Assembly (NCBI GenBank): GCA_028386065.3 | Contig: JAKUCV010000203.1 | Span: 1 to 64,000 of the forward strand | DNA: 64,000 bases | Direction of reading: 5' to 3' | Origin: Turnera subulata | Taxonomy: Eukaryota > Streptophyta > Magnoliopsida > Malpighiales > Passifloraceae | The notes under the pieces: model-generated | The model's input: only the letters and a program-made list of their open reading frames with translations | The model's database searches: none | What the model was told of the DNA's origin: nothing | Translations under genes and position numbers: made by a program | Shown: positions 13,738 through 24,189 of the stretch, piece by piece | Numbering within the stretch: the stretch's first letter is position 1 | Layout of the letters: every line of letters starts with the position of its first letter

Positions 13738-14232
13738 CTAGGGTCTAGTATTAACTCGGCTATAACATGTCTTCCATTCATTGAGCAAGAGCTTGCAAGC
13801 TCTTATACAAGCATCCACATCCATAGGATGTTCTGGGCAAAAGACCCTGTTGTTCCTTCTTTTCCATATAAACCAGCAAACAACACCAAAAGTGATTGAC
13901 CAGTCATCATGCATCCCAATCAGCCTTCCCCTGGACATATTCAACTCCAACCAATCATATAGAGAGCCTGTAAAGAATCCACCGGCGACCCCAGGGTCGA
14001 CCAAAAAGGCCTGCCAAATCTGTCTAACCTCCACACAGTCTCATAACAGATGAATCACACTTTCACTCTCTTCATTGCAGTATGGACACACATCCGAATG
14101 AGTGAAGCCGCAATTTCTTCGATGAGCATTGGTCATAAGCCGACCGTGCACTACCAACCATAGAAAAGTATTAATCCTTTGTGGTCCATCCCATTTCCAA
14201 ATCTTCCTCCAAATATCACTCTCCACTCCCAT
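13738..14232 (-). pseudogene. LINE ORF2, zf-RVT region
   Basis: The minus-strand frame shows IWRKIWKWDGPQRINTFLWL, then NAHRRNCGFTHSDVCPYC and ESVIHLL. This matches the zf-RVT domain that follows the reverse transcriptase in plant L1 elements (paired Cys, C-P-x-C and H). It continues (MEVRQIWQAFLVDP...) into the linker before RNase H, with a frame break near 14041. The role in the family is thought to be nucleic-acid binding. Further N-terminal pieces of the RT-zf linker lie at 14151-14624 in shifting frames. Confidence 0.8.
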
Positions 14233-14699
14233 CTCTCCACATTGAGATATTTGTATGCAGCCCTAATAGAGAACTGCCCATTCCTGCCATTCGCCCAAAT
14301 CACAAAATCATCAGGATCATTAGCCAATGGCTGGCATATAGCAACTATCTTTTGAATGACATCTTCAGGTAAGAACCTGCTGATTTCCTCCAAGTTTCAT
14401 TCGCCATTATCAGTGACAAAGTCAGCCACCTTCTTCTCCATAATCCCTCTGTCAATTGGGTGCGCTAAATCGGAGATGAGGTATCCATGACCGTCCACCC
14501 ATAAATCCCTCCAAAAATCTACCTCATGGCCATTTGACACAACCCATCTCAATCCTCCTTCAAACTTTTCCCACAGTCCTTGTAGATTTTTCCACAAGTG
14601 AGAAACCAAGCGAGTCTCCTTCATACACCATTCAGCACCATCTTTTTTGCCAATACTTTACGAGCATAACACGCACCCAAAGTTTTTGTGGGTCAGTAA

Positions 14700-15777
14700 T
14701 CATGATCCAGATGAGTTTGAGCAGAAATGCTTACTCTTCATATCTCGAAGGCCCAAACCTCCCACCGTCTTCGGTTGACACACAGTTTCCCACTTGACAA
14801 CATGAATCTTCCTTGTATCATCCTCCTCCCCCCATATGAACCGACGGCATAATTTATCAATCTCATTGCACAATCCCACAGGCAGTTTAGTACTTTGCAT
14901 AATGTAGCAAGGAATAGCAGAGAGGACAGATTGACAAAGAGTGACCCTACTTGCCATTAACAAATGAGAAACTTTCCACTTCGCTAAGTTCTGATGCACT
15001 CGCTCAACTACACCACAATACGTATTCTTAGTTACTCTACTATGAAGTAGAGGGACTCCCAAGTATTTCCCAAAATCCTTGGTTAGGATGAAGCCACACT
15101 CATCCACCCATTTTCTAGCATCCACTTGCTTTACATTTTTAGTAAAGAGGATTCGAGATTTCTCCACACTAATTTTCTGTTTGGAGGCTTTACAAAACAA
15201 CTCCAGACAACATTTGATGGTTCTGACCTGTGACAAGGAAGCTTCAGCAAACAGCATTAGAACATCTGCAAATAACAGATGTGATATATTGGGCCCAGAA
15301 GCACCAAACCTAAAAGGTTTCCATTTCCCTCCTTGTACCGCATCCATAATGATATGAGATAATCTATCCATGCACATGATAAATATGTACGGCGAAAGTG
15401 GATCTCCTTGCCTCAAGCCACGAGAAGATTTGAATGCTTCAGAGATAGAACCATTCCACAATAACCGCATAGATGGAGTAGTAATACATTTTAGAATCAA
15501 CTGGCAAAGTTTCTCAGGCAGCCCAATTTCCTTCAAAGTTGACTCCACAAAAGACCAATCCAAGCGATCATACGCCTTCTCCAAATCTATCTTCAAAGCC
15601 ATGTATTTCTTGCTCTTTTTTTTTTCCTCTCATGGAATGCATAATCTCCTGTGCAACAATAATATTCTCTGTAATTTGGCGACCAGCTACGAAACTGCAT
15701 TGATTTTCACTGATTAGCTTAGGTAGCAATGACTTGATCAATTTCACTAGCACTTTAGACACAATCTTATAGCTCAT
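14700..15777 (-). pseudogene. LINE ORF2, reverse transcriptase domain with mutated catalytic site
   Basis: From 15777 downward the frame reads MSYKIVSKVLVKLIKSLLPK, then SENQCSFVAGRQITENI (RT motif 1/2 region). A frameshift occurs in an A-rich run near 15615. The next frame gives ALKIDLEKAYDRLDWSFVE (motif A Asp), SSRGLRQGDPLSPYIF (motif B) and SHLLFADVLMLFAEA. The family signature at the last site is F/Y-A-D-D; here the second Asp is Val (codon at 15261-15263, GAT to GTT by one base). Together with the frameshift this makes the enzyme inactive. RT copies element RNA at a nicked target site. Confidence 0.9.
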
Positions 15778-15852
15778 ATTACATAAGCTAATTGGTTGAA
15801 ATTGTGTGATAGTTTCTGGAATAGCCTCCTTCGGAATAAGTATTAGGAAGGT

Positions 15853-16515
15853 CTAATTCACCTTGCATAAGTCATCCTTTCTATCCAAGAAATCCCTTAC
15901 AAATTGCAACACATTAGACCCCACATTCTGCCATTGAGATTGAAAAAATAGGGCTTGGAATCCATCCGGAGCAGGGTCCTTTAATGGACCCAATTGTTTG
16001 ACTGCCACATAAATATCCTCATCAGAAACTCTGCCTTGTAATTGCTCTAACTCCCCTACAGTAAGAGATGGAAAGCTGGCATTAGTGCGAATAACAGGCC
16101 TCATCCTCTTCTCCTTGCAATAGAGCTCTTTGAAAAAAGAAACTGCATGACTCTGTAAGTCCTGATCATTCCAAACCCACTCCCCAGAATTGTCTTTCAA
16201 AGCCTCGACTCTATTTCTCCTTCTTCTCATAACCGTCGAGAGATGAAAGAAACAGGTGTTTCTATCTCCATCAATCAACCACTGCAGCCTGGATTTCTGA
16301 TGCTAGAGTATTTCCTCCTGCTCAAGTGTCTTGTTATACTCAGTCAATAATTCCTCCTTAAGTCTATACAGATAAGGATTCGGCTGAGCAGCTAAAGCTC
16401 TTTGAATTCCATTCAGCCGGGCCAACAGTCTATATTTCCTCCTGAATATGTTGCCGAAAACATCCTTATTCCACCTCCTCAAACTGTCCTGTAAATTGAG
16501 TAAAGCATCAGCCAC
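15853..16515 (-). pseudogene. LINE ORF2, linker between endonuclease and RT
   Basis: Two minus-strand frames (16303-16515 and 15853-16278) together give the helical linker typical of plant L1 ORF2: LRRWNKDVFGNIFRRK, then WLIDGDRNTCFFHLSTVMRR and KDPAPDGFQALFFQSQW (family form GPDGF near the RT start). A stop (TAG) separates the two frames near 16301, and another ends the second at 15853. The order and spacing fit the surrounding ORF2 pieces. Confidence 0.8.
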
Positions 16516-16848
16516 ATGTAACTCCTTCTTCCAATTCTCAGAGATAACTTCCTGAAAATTTTCATGCTTTAACTACGCAGCCTCAAACCTAGAAGGTTTG
16601 ATCTTCTTGGATGTACCTACATTCACCTGCAATGACAACAAGATCGGATGATGGTCCGATTTGACTCTAGGAAGATTTCTGACTACTGCTTCTGGAAATC
16701 TCAAGCTCCAACTCACATTGCACACCACTCTATCCAGTCGTTCAAAAATACGCCTAAGCCCTGCTTTTTTGGGTCCTCTCCAAGTGAATTTAGGCCCTAC
16801 TGCCCCAGCATCTTCAAGGTTGCAAGCATCTAATTTCCCTCTAAACCA

Positions 16849-17334
16849 TTAGCAACGGTTCGGGTCAGCAGGAAGGCCCCCTCTTTTCTCCTCAATTAGC
16901 ATAATATCATTAAAATCTCCCATTACTGCCCAGGGATCTTCAATTCCTTTACTTACCCGCAATAGATCCTCCCAAAACTGCTCCTTAAAGTTCTCATTAG
17001 GATTCACATAAACTACAGTTAAGAACCATTTTCTGCCCTCTCTCTCAGAGATCATGGCATGTATAAACTGTGCATTCGACTCCACAATAGTAATTTCAGT
17101 TATCCTCCTCCTACTCAGTATCCAAATACCTCCCGAGAAGCCTTCAGCATCAACCCTCGCAACCCAATCAAAACCCATTTTAGCCACAACAGCATCAACA
17201 ACATCTCCACTAATCTTTGGTTCAGAAAGAACCACCAGATCGGGATTATGAATTCGCACAAGATCTTTCAATATACCATGGAGTCGATTGCTCCCCGCTC
17301 CACGGCAATTCCAATACAATATACTATCTATCAT
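16849..17334 (-). pseudogene. LINE ORF2, N-terminal AP-like endonuclease
   Basis: ORF2 probably starts at the ATG at 17334 (MIDSILYWNCRGAGSN). The start motif W-N-C-R-G is diagnostic of plant LINE endonucleases. Other family motifs follow: NPDLVVLSEPKISG (acidic metal ligand), GFSGGIWIL, and WAVMGDFNDI (the G-D-F-N active-site loop). A stop after LPADPNRC at 16849 interrupts the domain before the last motif; its continuation (SDHHP on the minus strand near 16650) can be read after the stop. The enzyme nicks DNA to prime reverse transcription. Confidence 0.88.
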
Positions 17335-17365
17335 AAATATAAGCAATAAACAAGGAGGTTGAAAC

Positions 17366-19134
17366 CTAAGCAACACTCGAATTTAAAGTATCAAGAGATA
17401 AGGCACCCTGACCTTCTAGCTTTTCATCGATATCCATAACTCCATTCAGGGAGGCTTCCTCGCTAGCTACCACCAGATGTGTGGGACTAGGATCAGGCGG
17501 CCGTCTATGGCAATCCATCCCCAATTTTGTACACCCGCCCACACCTTTCTGTGCTGCATCGGATGCTTGATCAACCAAGGAGTCAGGATCATTACATTGC
17601 AGGGGTCTGTTAGTCATGTGAGCCGGGCCTCCTTTCTTGACATTTGTAATGTCCTTTAAGGGAACACTACTTTTCTCACGTAAGATAACTGCCATACCAT
17701 CCCCTACTGGCACTATTATATTACCTCCTTGTTTTTGTAGCAACTCCACAAAATTCAATGCTTCCACACCCTTACCTTTCTCTTCCTTAGTAACAGGCTC
17801 ACTAGTTTTCTGATTTCCCATTTTCTTACCCACATTTAGTGGCACCACATTGGCGCTCTTGCTGCCAACTTGCTCTTCTTGAACACTACTCTCTCCCTCC
17901 TTCCCAAGTCCACCAAGGACATCAAACCGAGATTTACCCAAGGCAGCTTCCTTCTTCTTTTGCACTACTGAATTCTTGCCATTAGTCGGAATGTCTCGAG
18001 CTTTCTCATTCGAAGGCATTTGGGCAGGCTCTTTAGGAGGCACTGGAGTTTTCTCCTTAGATTGTATTTGAGCTTTGCTTCTGACATTCGACCTCTTTTG
18101 AACAAGCATCCATTGTCCCCTTGCTTCAAGCACCTCAGGTCGTTCACAGGGATTCGCTGCCCCCGGTCTGGAGCACTGTTTCAATGGCTGCTTTCCGTTA
18201 GGCACACCAGGTCCTGACCCATCATTGCTCACGGCATTTGGACATATATCATCCTTATGCCCATACAACCCGCATTTAAAACAAACCAAATGCAATCCCT
18301 CATATTCTACTCTCTAAAATCTTCTTCTAGCGCGGAACTTAGCCAATAGAGGTTTGGTTAAGTCCACCTCCACACAAACTTTAGCAAATTCAGCTCTATC
18401 CTCTGAGACCGTAGCTCGGTCCACTCGAAGCGTCCTCTCAATCATGTTGCCAATGCGAGTCAGCACCGAATTCTCACAATACTCCATCCTAAGGTTAGGA
18501 CATGCACCCACACCGCCACACGATCAATCGAAGCTTCAAATGGGTCGAAACCAGGATGCCAACGCCTCACAGATAGGTAATGATCGGCAATCGTCCAAGG
18601 CCCCCCAGTGAGGACCTTATCATAGTCCTCCACATAAGCAAAGTTGGCGATATAGAAATCATTACCCATTGCAGCCAGAGTGTAGGGACGTCTCACATGC
18701 CACGAGGTGTTCAAGCGATTTTGGAGGAAGCGGTAGCCCACCTTTTTACCCAGAACTTTGATAATCAAAGCGTACCTCCACCTGCTATAGAGGCGTTTTT
18801 TCTCCGCTGCTGACAATCTAAGTTTGGGACATTCCGGATCATCCTCTTCATCCTTGGAATCGGAGCTCACATCAGCATATTCCTGCTCATCCTGTGCATC
18901 ATTCATCTCCGTATCACCAGCTGGTCGCCCAAGAAGGAGTTCGCGGAATGATGTCTTCCTCCGGGGAGCTTCCCATCCTTCCGCCCTATCCTGCGAACCA
19001 TCTCTACCTGTAACACCCTTACCACTTGCACTGGAGCCCAGCCTCACTTTCTTGTGGCTATGCTCATGTTTCTCCTCCTCATTAGTGGGATCCTTTTCCT
19101 CCTCCATTGTTGAAGGAGGATCTCCCGTTGCCAT
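17366..19134 (-). pseudogene. LINE ORF1 (gag-like, DUF4283 and CCHC zinc knuckle)
   Basis: The frame begins MATGDPPSTMEEEKD near 19134, with an acidic N-terminal region. The DUF4283 core follows (WRYALIIKVLGKKVGYRFL, NFAYVEDYDKVLTGGPW, DHYLSVRRWHPGFDP). A frameshift near 18500 moves it to the frame containing GACPNLRMEYCENSVLTRIG, and a stop falls near 18315. It then resumes with LHLVCFKCGLYGHKDDICPN, a C-x2-C-x4-H-x4-C zinc knuckle, and a long hydrophilic tail ending at 17366. ORF1 proteins bind element RNA. Two disabling lesions are visible. The ORF2 start lies 32 bases beyond the ORF1 stop. Confidence 0.87.
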
Positions 19135-19260
19135 CTCAATGTATCCCACATGTTCGATGAAATTCCTAAAAGAAAGCTTTCAAAAAGACAGAGTTAAGTG
19201 GAGAGAATTTCACGTGCCAAATAGATTGATTCATTGTATATAGCTGAATTTCGTCAATTT

Positions 19261-20842
19261 AAACACTCTATACATGCATTATCAATAAAAGAATAGAATT
19301 CCATAAATTAGACACTGCCAAAGAGTTGAGGACTACAATAATGTGAACCAAACAAAATTTAGTTTTACTATGAGGATAGGCAAAAATTGACTTTATAGAA
19401 TATACACACACCCCTCCTTGAAAAAAAAAAATTGAAAAATTAGAATCATCCTCTTTCCCTCTATAGGAGTTGAAGAGCAATTGGCCAGGCCTTGGTAGGC
19501 GAAGCACGTGCATTTCCCACAGAAAACAACCAGCTAGCCACTAGGTTCATGCAAAGTGTCAAAAACCACAACAAGCATGAAATCTCCATCCCATGTGTTG
19601 CTTGATTCATTGAATAAGACTAGGCAGAAGTTTGGTTTTCTACTTCCTTTTTTTGGGTTGTTTCTTTAATTGCTTACCTTTAAATTTTAAACCCAAAACT
19701 AATATATAATATACTAGGCTTCATTGGGTTTATTTGCCGACTGTTTGAACAGAATTGGGCAGTGGAGGCCGGCTTGGATATTATTGTTCATGTGTCTTCT
19801 CATGTTTTGCTGATTGTGACCAATAACGTGCTCGGTGCTGCTTGCTTCAATGAATTAACATTACAATGGTAAAAGTAACATGACATGACCCTTCTATTCA
19901 TGGCGATTCTTGGTTTGTTTCAACAATTTTGGCAAAACTGGTTTCCTCTAATATTCTTTCATAAGAAACAAGGAAAAGAACGAAGGGGATAGCTTTGGTC
20001 CCTTATACCGACAAAGTTCTCGCTTTAATTTCAATAGCTCTCGCGCTTTACTAGGCTATAGCTTCATGAGACTTCCCAAGCTGGAATAAGGGAAAAAAGG
20101 GCTTTTTTTTTACCTTAAAAAGAAAGATAAAACTCATATCACTACGCAAGTTGTTTAAACTTTGCGGTAACAAGACAAACATGTCTTTGGTTTAAGGTCA
20201 CGTCTAGTGTCCAAGTTGAAAAGCTTTCATAACTCTTCATTAGTCTATCTGAAAACTAATTGTATTTATTACAATCATTAATGATGTATTGTCATATTGT
20301 TCAAGTTTTTAATATTGGAGAATTTATATTAATTTATTTTGCTCTTAAAACTAAAGGAGTATTCACGTAGGTTCTAAAAAAAAAGAGGTGTATTCACCTA
20401 GGTTTGTTTCTACCATTTTTTTTTTCGAAGGTTTGTTTTCTACTGTAAACAATAATGTTGGTGTACTTGTTCTCTGAGACTTGCTTACAAGACTTAATTT
20501 TTTATGTAAAATTCTGGAAGGTAGTTCTCATATATACTACATAAAAATATGCAATCAATATCAAAATACATACCATTATTTTCTACTTCTTTGCCTCCTT
20601 TAATGGTGATACTTATAGGTTGGATATGGTTGTGAGTTTGTGACTATTTGATACAATTTATAGCAATAGAACAATAACAGTAGAACCAACAAAAACTTGG
20701 TTGCGTTTCAAACAGACAAAAGCAATTGTTGGAAAGCTTTTAAGTTTTAGCTTTCTTAATTATAGTTTTCCCAAATGTAGCCTAGTTTGCATTTCCATCG
20801 CCGTTCACGAGAATTGGTACATTTTTTTATTACTTTTTTATA
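19261..20842. other. Intergenic, no gene seen
   Basis: AT-rich sequence with short ORFs only; none shows family motifs. It lies between the LINE and the first MULE. Confidence 0.55.
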
Positions 20843-21170
20843 ACGAAGGATGGGTAAAAAAGTTTTTTTTGTTCCTTCACTTTTCTGTTTTCGCATTTGT
20901 TGTTCCTCTTCCTTTTTTCCACTCAACATGTCCCTCAACTCATGAATTACCGGGTCACCTTGTCCTTCTTACCTCCAGCAGCCGGTTAGTGCGTGTGAGG
21001 TTGACACGTGACCGTAGGGCCCACTCCATTAGATTTTATTTTTCTTTTTTCTCTTTCTTTCCTATTTTTTATAGTTCGAAAATCCTTTTTAACGTTTTAT
21101 TACATTAGTTTTTATAACAAAACCTAATTTGGGTATTTGGGTATTCTGATCAAAAGAAAAAAAAGAGGAG

Positions 21171-21518
21171 GGACCCATTGTTTTTGGGCTGGGGTTGTTC
21201 GAGTGGCTGAGGAAGGAGACCCATTTTAGGGGCGGCTGGTTTGCGGTAGAGATCCGGCAGCTTTGGAAGAAAAGGCGCCTATGGCTGGGGATTTTTGACA
21301 CCGCAGAGGAGGCGGTGCTGGCGGGTTTATGAGGAGGGGGGACCCATTGTTTTTGTGAATTGTTTTTGGGCTGGGGTTGTTCGAGTGGCTGAGGAAGGAG
21401 ACCCATTTTAGGGGCGGCTGGTTTGCGGTGGAGATCCGGCAGCCTTGGAAGAAGAGGCGCCTGTGGCTGGGGATTTTTGACACCGCAGAGGAGGCGGTGC
21501 TGGCGGGTTTATGAGGTG
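21171..21518. repeat. Tandem duplication inside MULE 1, period about 182 bp
   Basis: Two nearly identical copies share GGACCCATTG, then GGGCTGGGGTTGTTCGAG, GGGGCGGCTGGTTTGCGG and GACACCGCAGAGGAGGCGG. Shared points lie 182 bp apart (21231 versus 21413). The second copy carries an extra short TTTTTGTGAATTG-like insertion. Few substitutions separate the copies, so the duplication is recent relative to the element. Confidence 0.85.
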
Positions 21519-21762
21519 GAGTTCGTCGTACTCCTCATTCCCTTTCTATTCACGCACGCCTGACCTCGCTCACGAGCCGTCACCGTCGACGCTAACGACG
21601 TCAAGGTATAGGTAAGTCGGCACAATACCGAACCTCAATTCTTCCTTAGTTACCTCTACTAAAATCTGTTAAACAGAATCTAATTGGGTTAATTTTGGTT
21701 GTGCCTTGGGTTGTTGATGTTGTTTAGAATTCGGTGGGTTTGATTGGTGTTAATGGGGGTGA

Positions 21763-21948
21763 AGGTGTGGCGGTGTTGAGGTGCCGACAGTGGGTTGTTG
21801 GTTTGCCGGTACTGTTGAGGAGTACGACTACGAGCAGAAGGGCGTCCTCCGAATCCCACGCCACTGTGACCTTGACGATATCCTCGCCTCTCTCTTCGCC
21901 GCCGACGAGAAAAACTGTGAATTTGGGGTCTTTTTTTCTACTGTATAG
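21763..21948 (+). pseudogene. Captured coding-like fragment in MULE 1
   Basis: A frame open from 21763 to the TAG at 21946-21948 encodes about 61 codons. It includes VEEYDYEQKGVLRIPRHCDL, then DDILASLFAADEKN. Its amino-acid composition (acidic, with ordered hydrophobic spacing) looks like genuine protein rather than chance ORF. An intron-like GTAAGT near 21612 and a TGTTTAG acceptor-like site at about 21727 precede it. I do not recognise the parent gene. A competing frame (21734-21964) has a less protein-like composition. Capture of host exons by MULEs is well known in plants; here it is an inference. Confidence 0.4.
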
Positions 21949-22511
21949 AGGTTGCCTTTTTTAATTCAATTTTTGAATCAATAATAAAAAAAAAGAAACA
22001 GAAATACTGAATGCTCTTATCTTTTTTTCTCTTAATTTTATCCTATTAGTTTGTGTGTGTTTTTTTTAATTTTTTTCCTTTCCATTTTTCTTTTCTATAA
22101 AGATTTAATCAATTTTTTTTAAAAAAGTAATAGAATTTTTTTTATAAAAGACATAGAATTTTCTAATTAAATATTATTCAAAGAAACAAATTGAAAAAAA
22201 AAGTAAATTGAAACAATAAAATAATAAATTCAAAAATTAATATAATAAAACCTTAAAAGGATTTCCAGAAAATAGACCAGAAAATAGAAAATAAGAAAGA
22301 AAAAGAAAAAAAGAAAAATACAATCAGCTGAAGTGGGCCCACGGATACGTGTCAGCTTCACACGCAACAACCGGCTGTAGGTGGTAATAAGGACAGGGTG
22401 ACCCGGTAAATTAACAGTTGAGGGACATGTTGAGTGAAAAAAAAGGAAGAGGGACAATAAATGCGAAAACAGAAGTGAAGGGACAAGAAAAACTTTTTTA
22501 CCACGAAGGAT

Positions 22512-24189
22512 GTACCGACCAGACTTAATTGTCTTTGCTAAGCCCTCTTTGTTTGACGAAATCAGTTATAGGATATAATGTCCATGTTTTCATACAATAA
22601 TAATGATTTCAGAAGTTTTCTAAATGTTACATTAACAGTGTTGTAAAACAAAATCTCACGTTGATAGTAAAACAAATTCGAGATAACTTATTGATTCCTA
22701 TGAGTTGTCACGATTTTCTTTTGGTCGAATTACTCAATTCTATAATTTGGAACTATTTGAGAAAATGATCTAAAATAACATTTTCATCGCTTGTGGGGCC
22801 TAGCTAGGATTTGACGTTTGCAAATGTCAATCGTTCATGGTTTGCTGAGTTTATTTTGATGCTAGTTCATGGTTTGCCGATGACTCTTTCTTCTAGTTTT
22901 TTTTTTTTTTTTTGTCACAAGACTCTTTCTTCTAGTTATTTCTTATAGTAACAATTTACTGTATAATAAGAATAATGAACTGAAAATTTACCGTATAATC
23001 CAAAAATTCTTAATTTATCTTTTACTACGACGACAAAGGTATTAACTTTTATATAGTTATCCCGTGGATTCTTAAAAAATAAAGAAATGTGACACAACTT
23101 TGACGGCATGAATACGCAAAAAAAGCCAGGATATATATAGCAGTATATATATATACTCCCACAACAAAGTAAAGTACCCAGATGTCCTCGACAACCATTT
23201 TCTACTATATCTCTGGATTGTGAAAAGGAACCCATTTAATTAGCTATGGTCTTCTATGAACATACCTATATTACCCGCTTCAACTTTCCTAACAAGACTG
23301 CTTTGGATATTAGCTAGCCTTTTGTTCTATCCTTTGGCTTTTCTCTTGTTCATTTTCCTATATTCTTCTTGTCTTGAGGATTGTTAAGTACTTAAGTTTG
23401 TTGATTTTCGCTTATCTTTTGACGGCACGAAAGTCGTTACAATACCCAAAAAGTAAAATATGGGGTGCAACTTTAGTATATCTCAATCAACTTTTTAAAT
23501 TAAGTCCACAAGTTCACATTAATATGAAGTTTAGTTCCGGTAAATGTATGCAGCATAAGAAAAGATATGCTTGGATTGGATGCACCGATGAATAAGAATT
23601 CTAGACAAATATTCTTAACCCAAAAAGATATACTTGTTTTTATTATAATTTAGAATAACTGACAAGAAGCAGCAGCACAGCCTATGTATCTTAGATCAAA
23701 TTGGGTTTCAAAATCGACAAAAAAAAAAGGGTTTCAATAAGTTCTCTTATTTTTCTTAATTTATTAATTTCATTACTAGATAATTAGCTGACATTCTATA
23801 CTAATTGGAAAAAGAAAAAGATTGGCGCTAAAAAGATGTCACATTACAAACATATGCTTTTTTTTATAGATCAAAATCTAAAAGGGTTTTCTAGTGGGAC
23901 CTATTTCAGATGTCCAGACCTACTGAACTCTGCTTATATAATGGCTATCACCTCCCTTCTTAATGCCCCCCCCCTCTATTTTCCTCATCAGAACAATCCT
24001 CCCTCTCTCCATCTCTTTCTTTCTCTCTTTTGCCACTTTTTGTTTTTCTCTTCTTCCCTTCCACAGTAGGAGTAACAACAACTACCGGTTCTTTGTCCTT
24101 TTTAGACCATATACATAGCTAGAAGAGGCCTTTGTCTTTTCTTTTATAAGGGCAGGTGGGTACCGTAGGGAGGGACACGTGGGAAAAGC
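22512..24189. other. Upstream region and 5' leader of the LBD4-like gene
   Basis: AT-rich and without ORFs of note. It runs from the MULE target duplication to the ATG. A TATA-like box sits at 23935, followed by a C/T-rich leader (about 23990-24060). A G-box core CACGTG occurs at 24176-24181, just before the start codon. Confidence 0.5.
23935..23941 (+). promoter_or_regulatory. Probable TATA box of the LBD4-like gene
   Basis: TATATAA lies 255 bp before the ATG and is followed about 30-60 bp later by pyrimidine-rich leader sequence, which fits a transcription start near 23970 and a leader of about 220 bases. The assignment is by position and sequence only. Confidence 0.5.

Larger units (their letters stand above)
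13164..19245 (-). mobile_element. L1-type LINE (non-LTR retrotransposon), full length but degenerate
   Basis: The element lies on the minus strand. A T-run at 13161-13170 is the reverse complement of its poly(A) tail. The 15-bp direct repeat GAATTTCGTCAATTT at 13149-13163 and again at 19246-19260 is its target-site duplication and fixes both ends. Order on the minus strand: leader (19245 to about 19135), ORF1 with DUF4283 and a zinc knuckle, then ORF2 with endonuclease, reverse transcriptase, zf-RVT and RNase H. This is the usual order for plant L1 elements with RNase H. In-frame stops and frameshifts in both ORFs show it is inactive. Confidence 0.93.
20852..22502. mobile_element. Non-autonomous MULE (Mutator-like), possible Pack-MULE 1
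   Basis: Long terminal inverted repeats of roughly 250-270 bp open with GGGTAAAAAAGTTTTT on the left (20852) and close with AAAACTTTTTTACC on the right (22502). Both contain CTCAACATGTCCCTCAACT-like and ACCGGGTCACC-like blocks in inverse orientation. The 9-bp direct repeat ACGAAGGAT (20843-20851 and 22503-22511) is the target duplication typical of Mutator-like elements. No transposase is present. The interior (about 21160-21960) is GC-richer than the surroundings and contains a tandem duplication and a coding-like fragment. Confidence 0.9.

Noticed and set aside
15370..15717. Plus-strand ORFs over the LINE (for example 15370-15717 and 18824-19243)
   Set aside because: They are shadows of the LINE coding strand, which shows clear RT and gag motifs on the minus strand.
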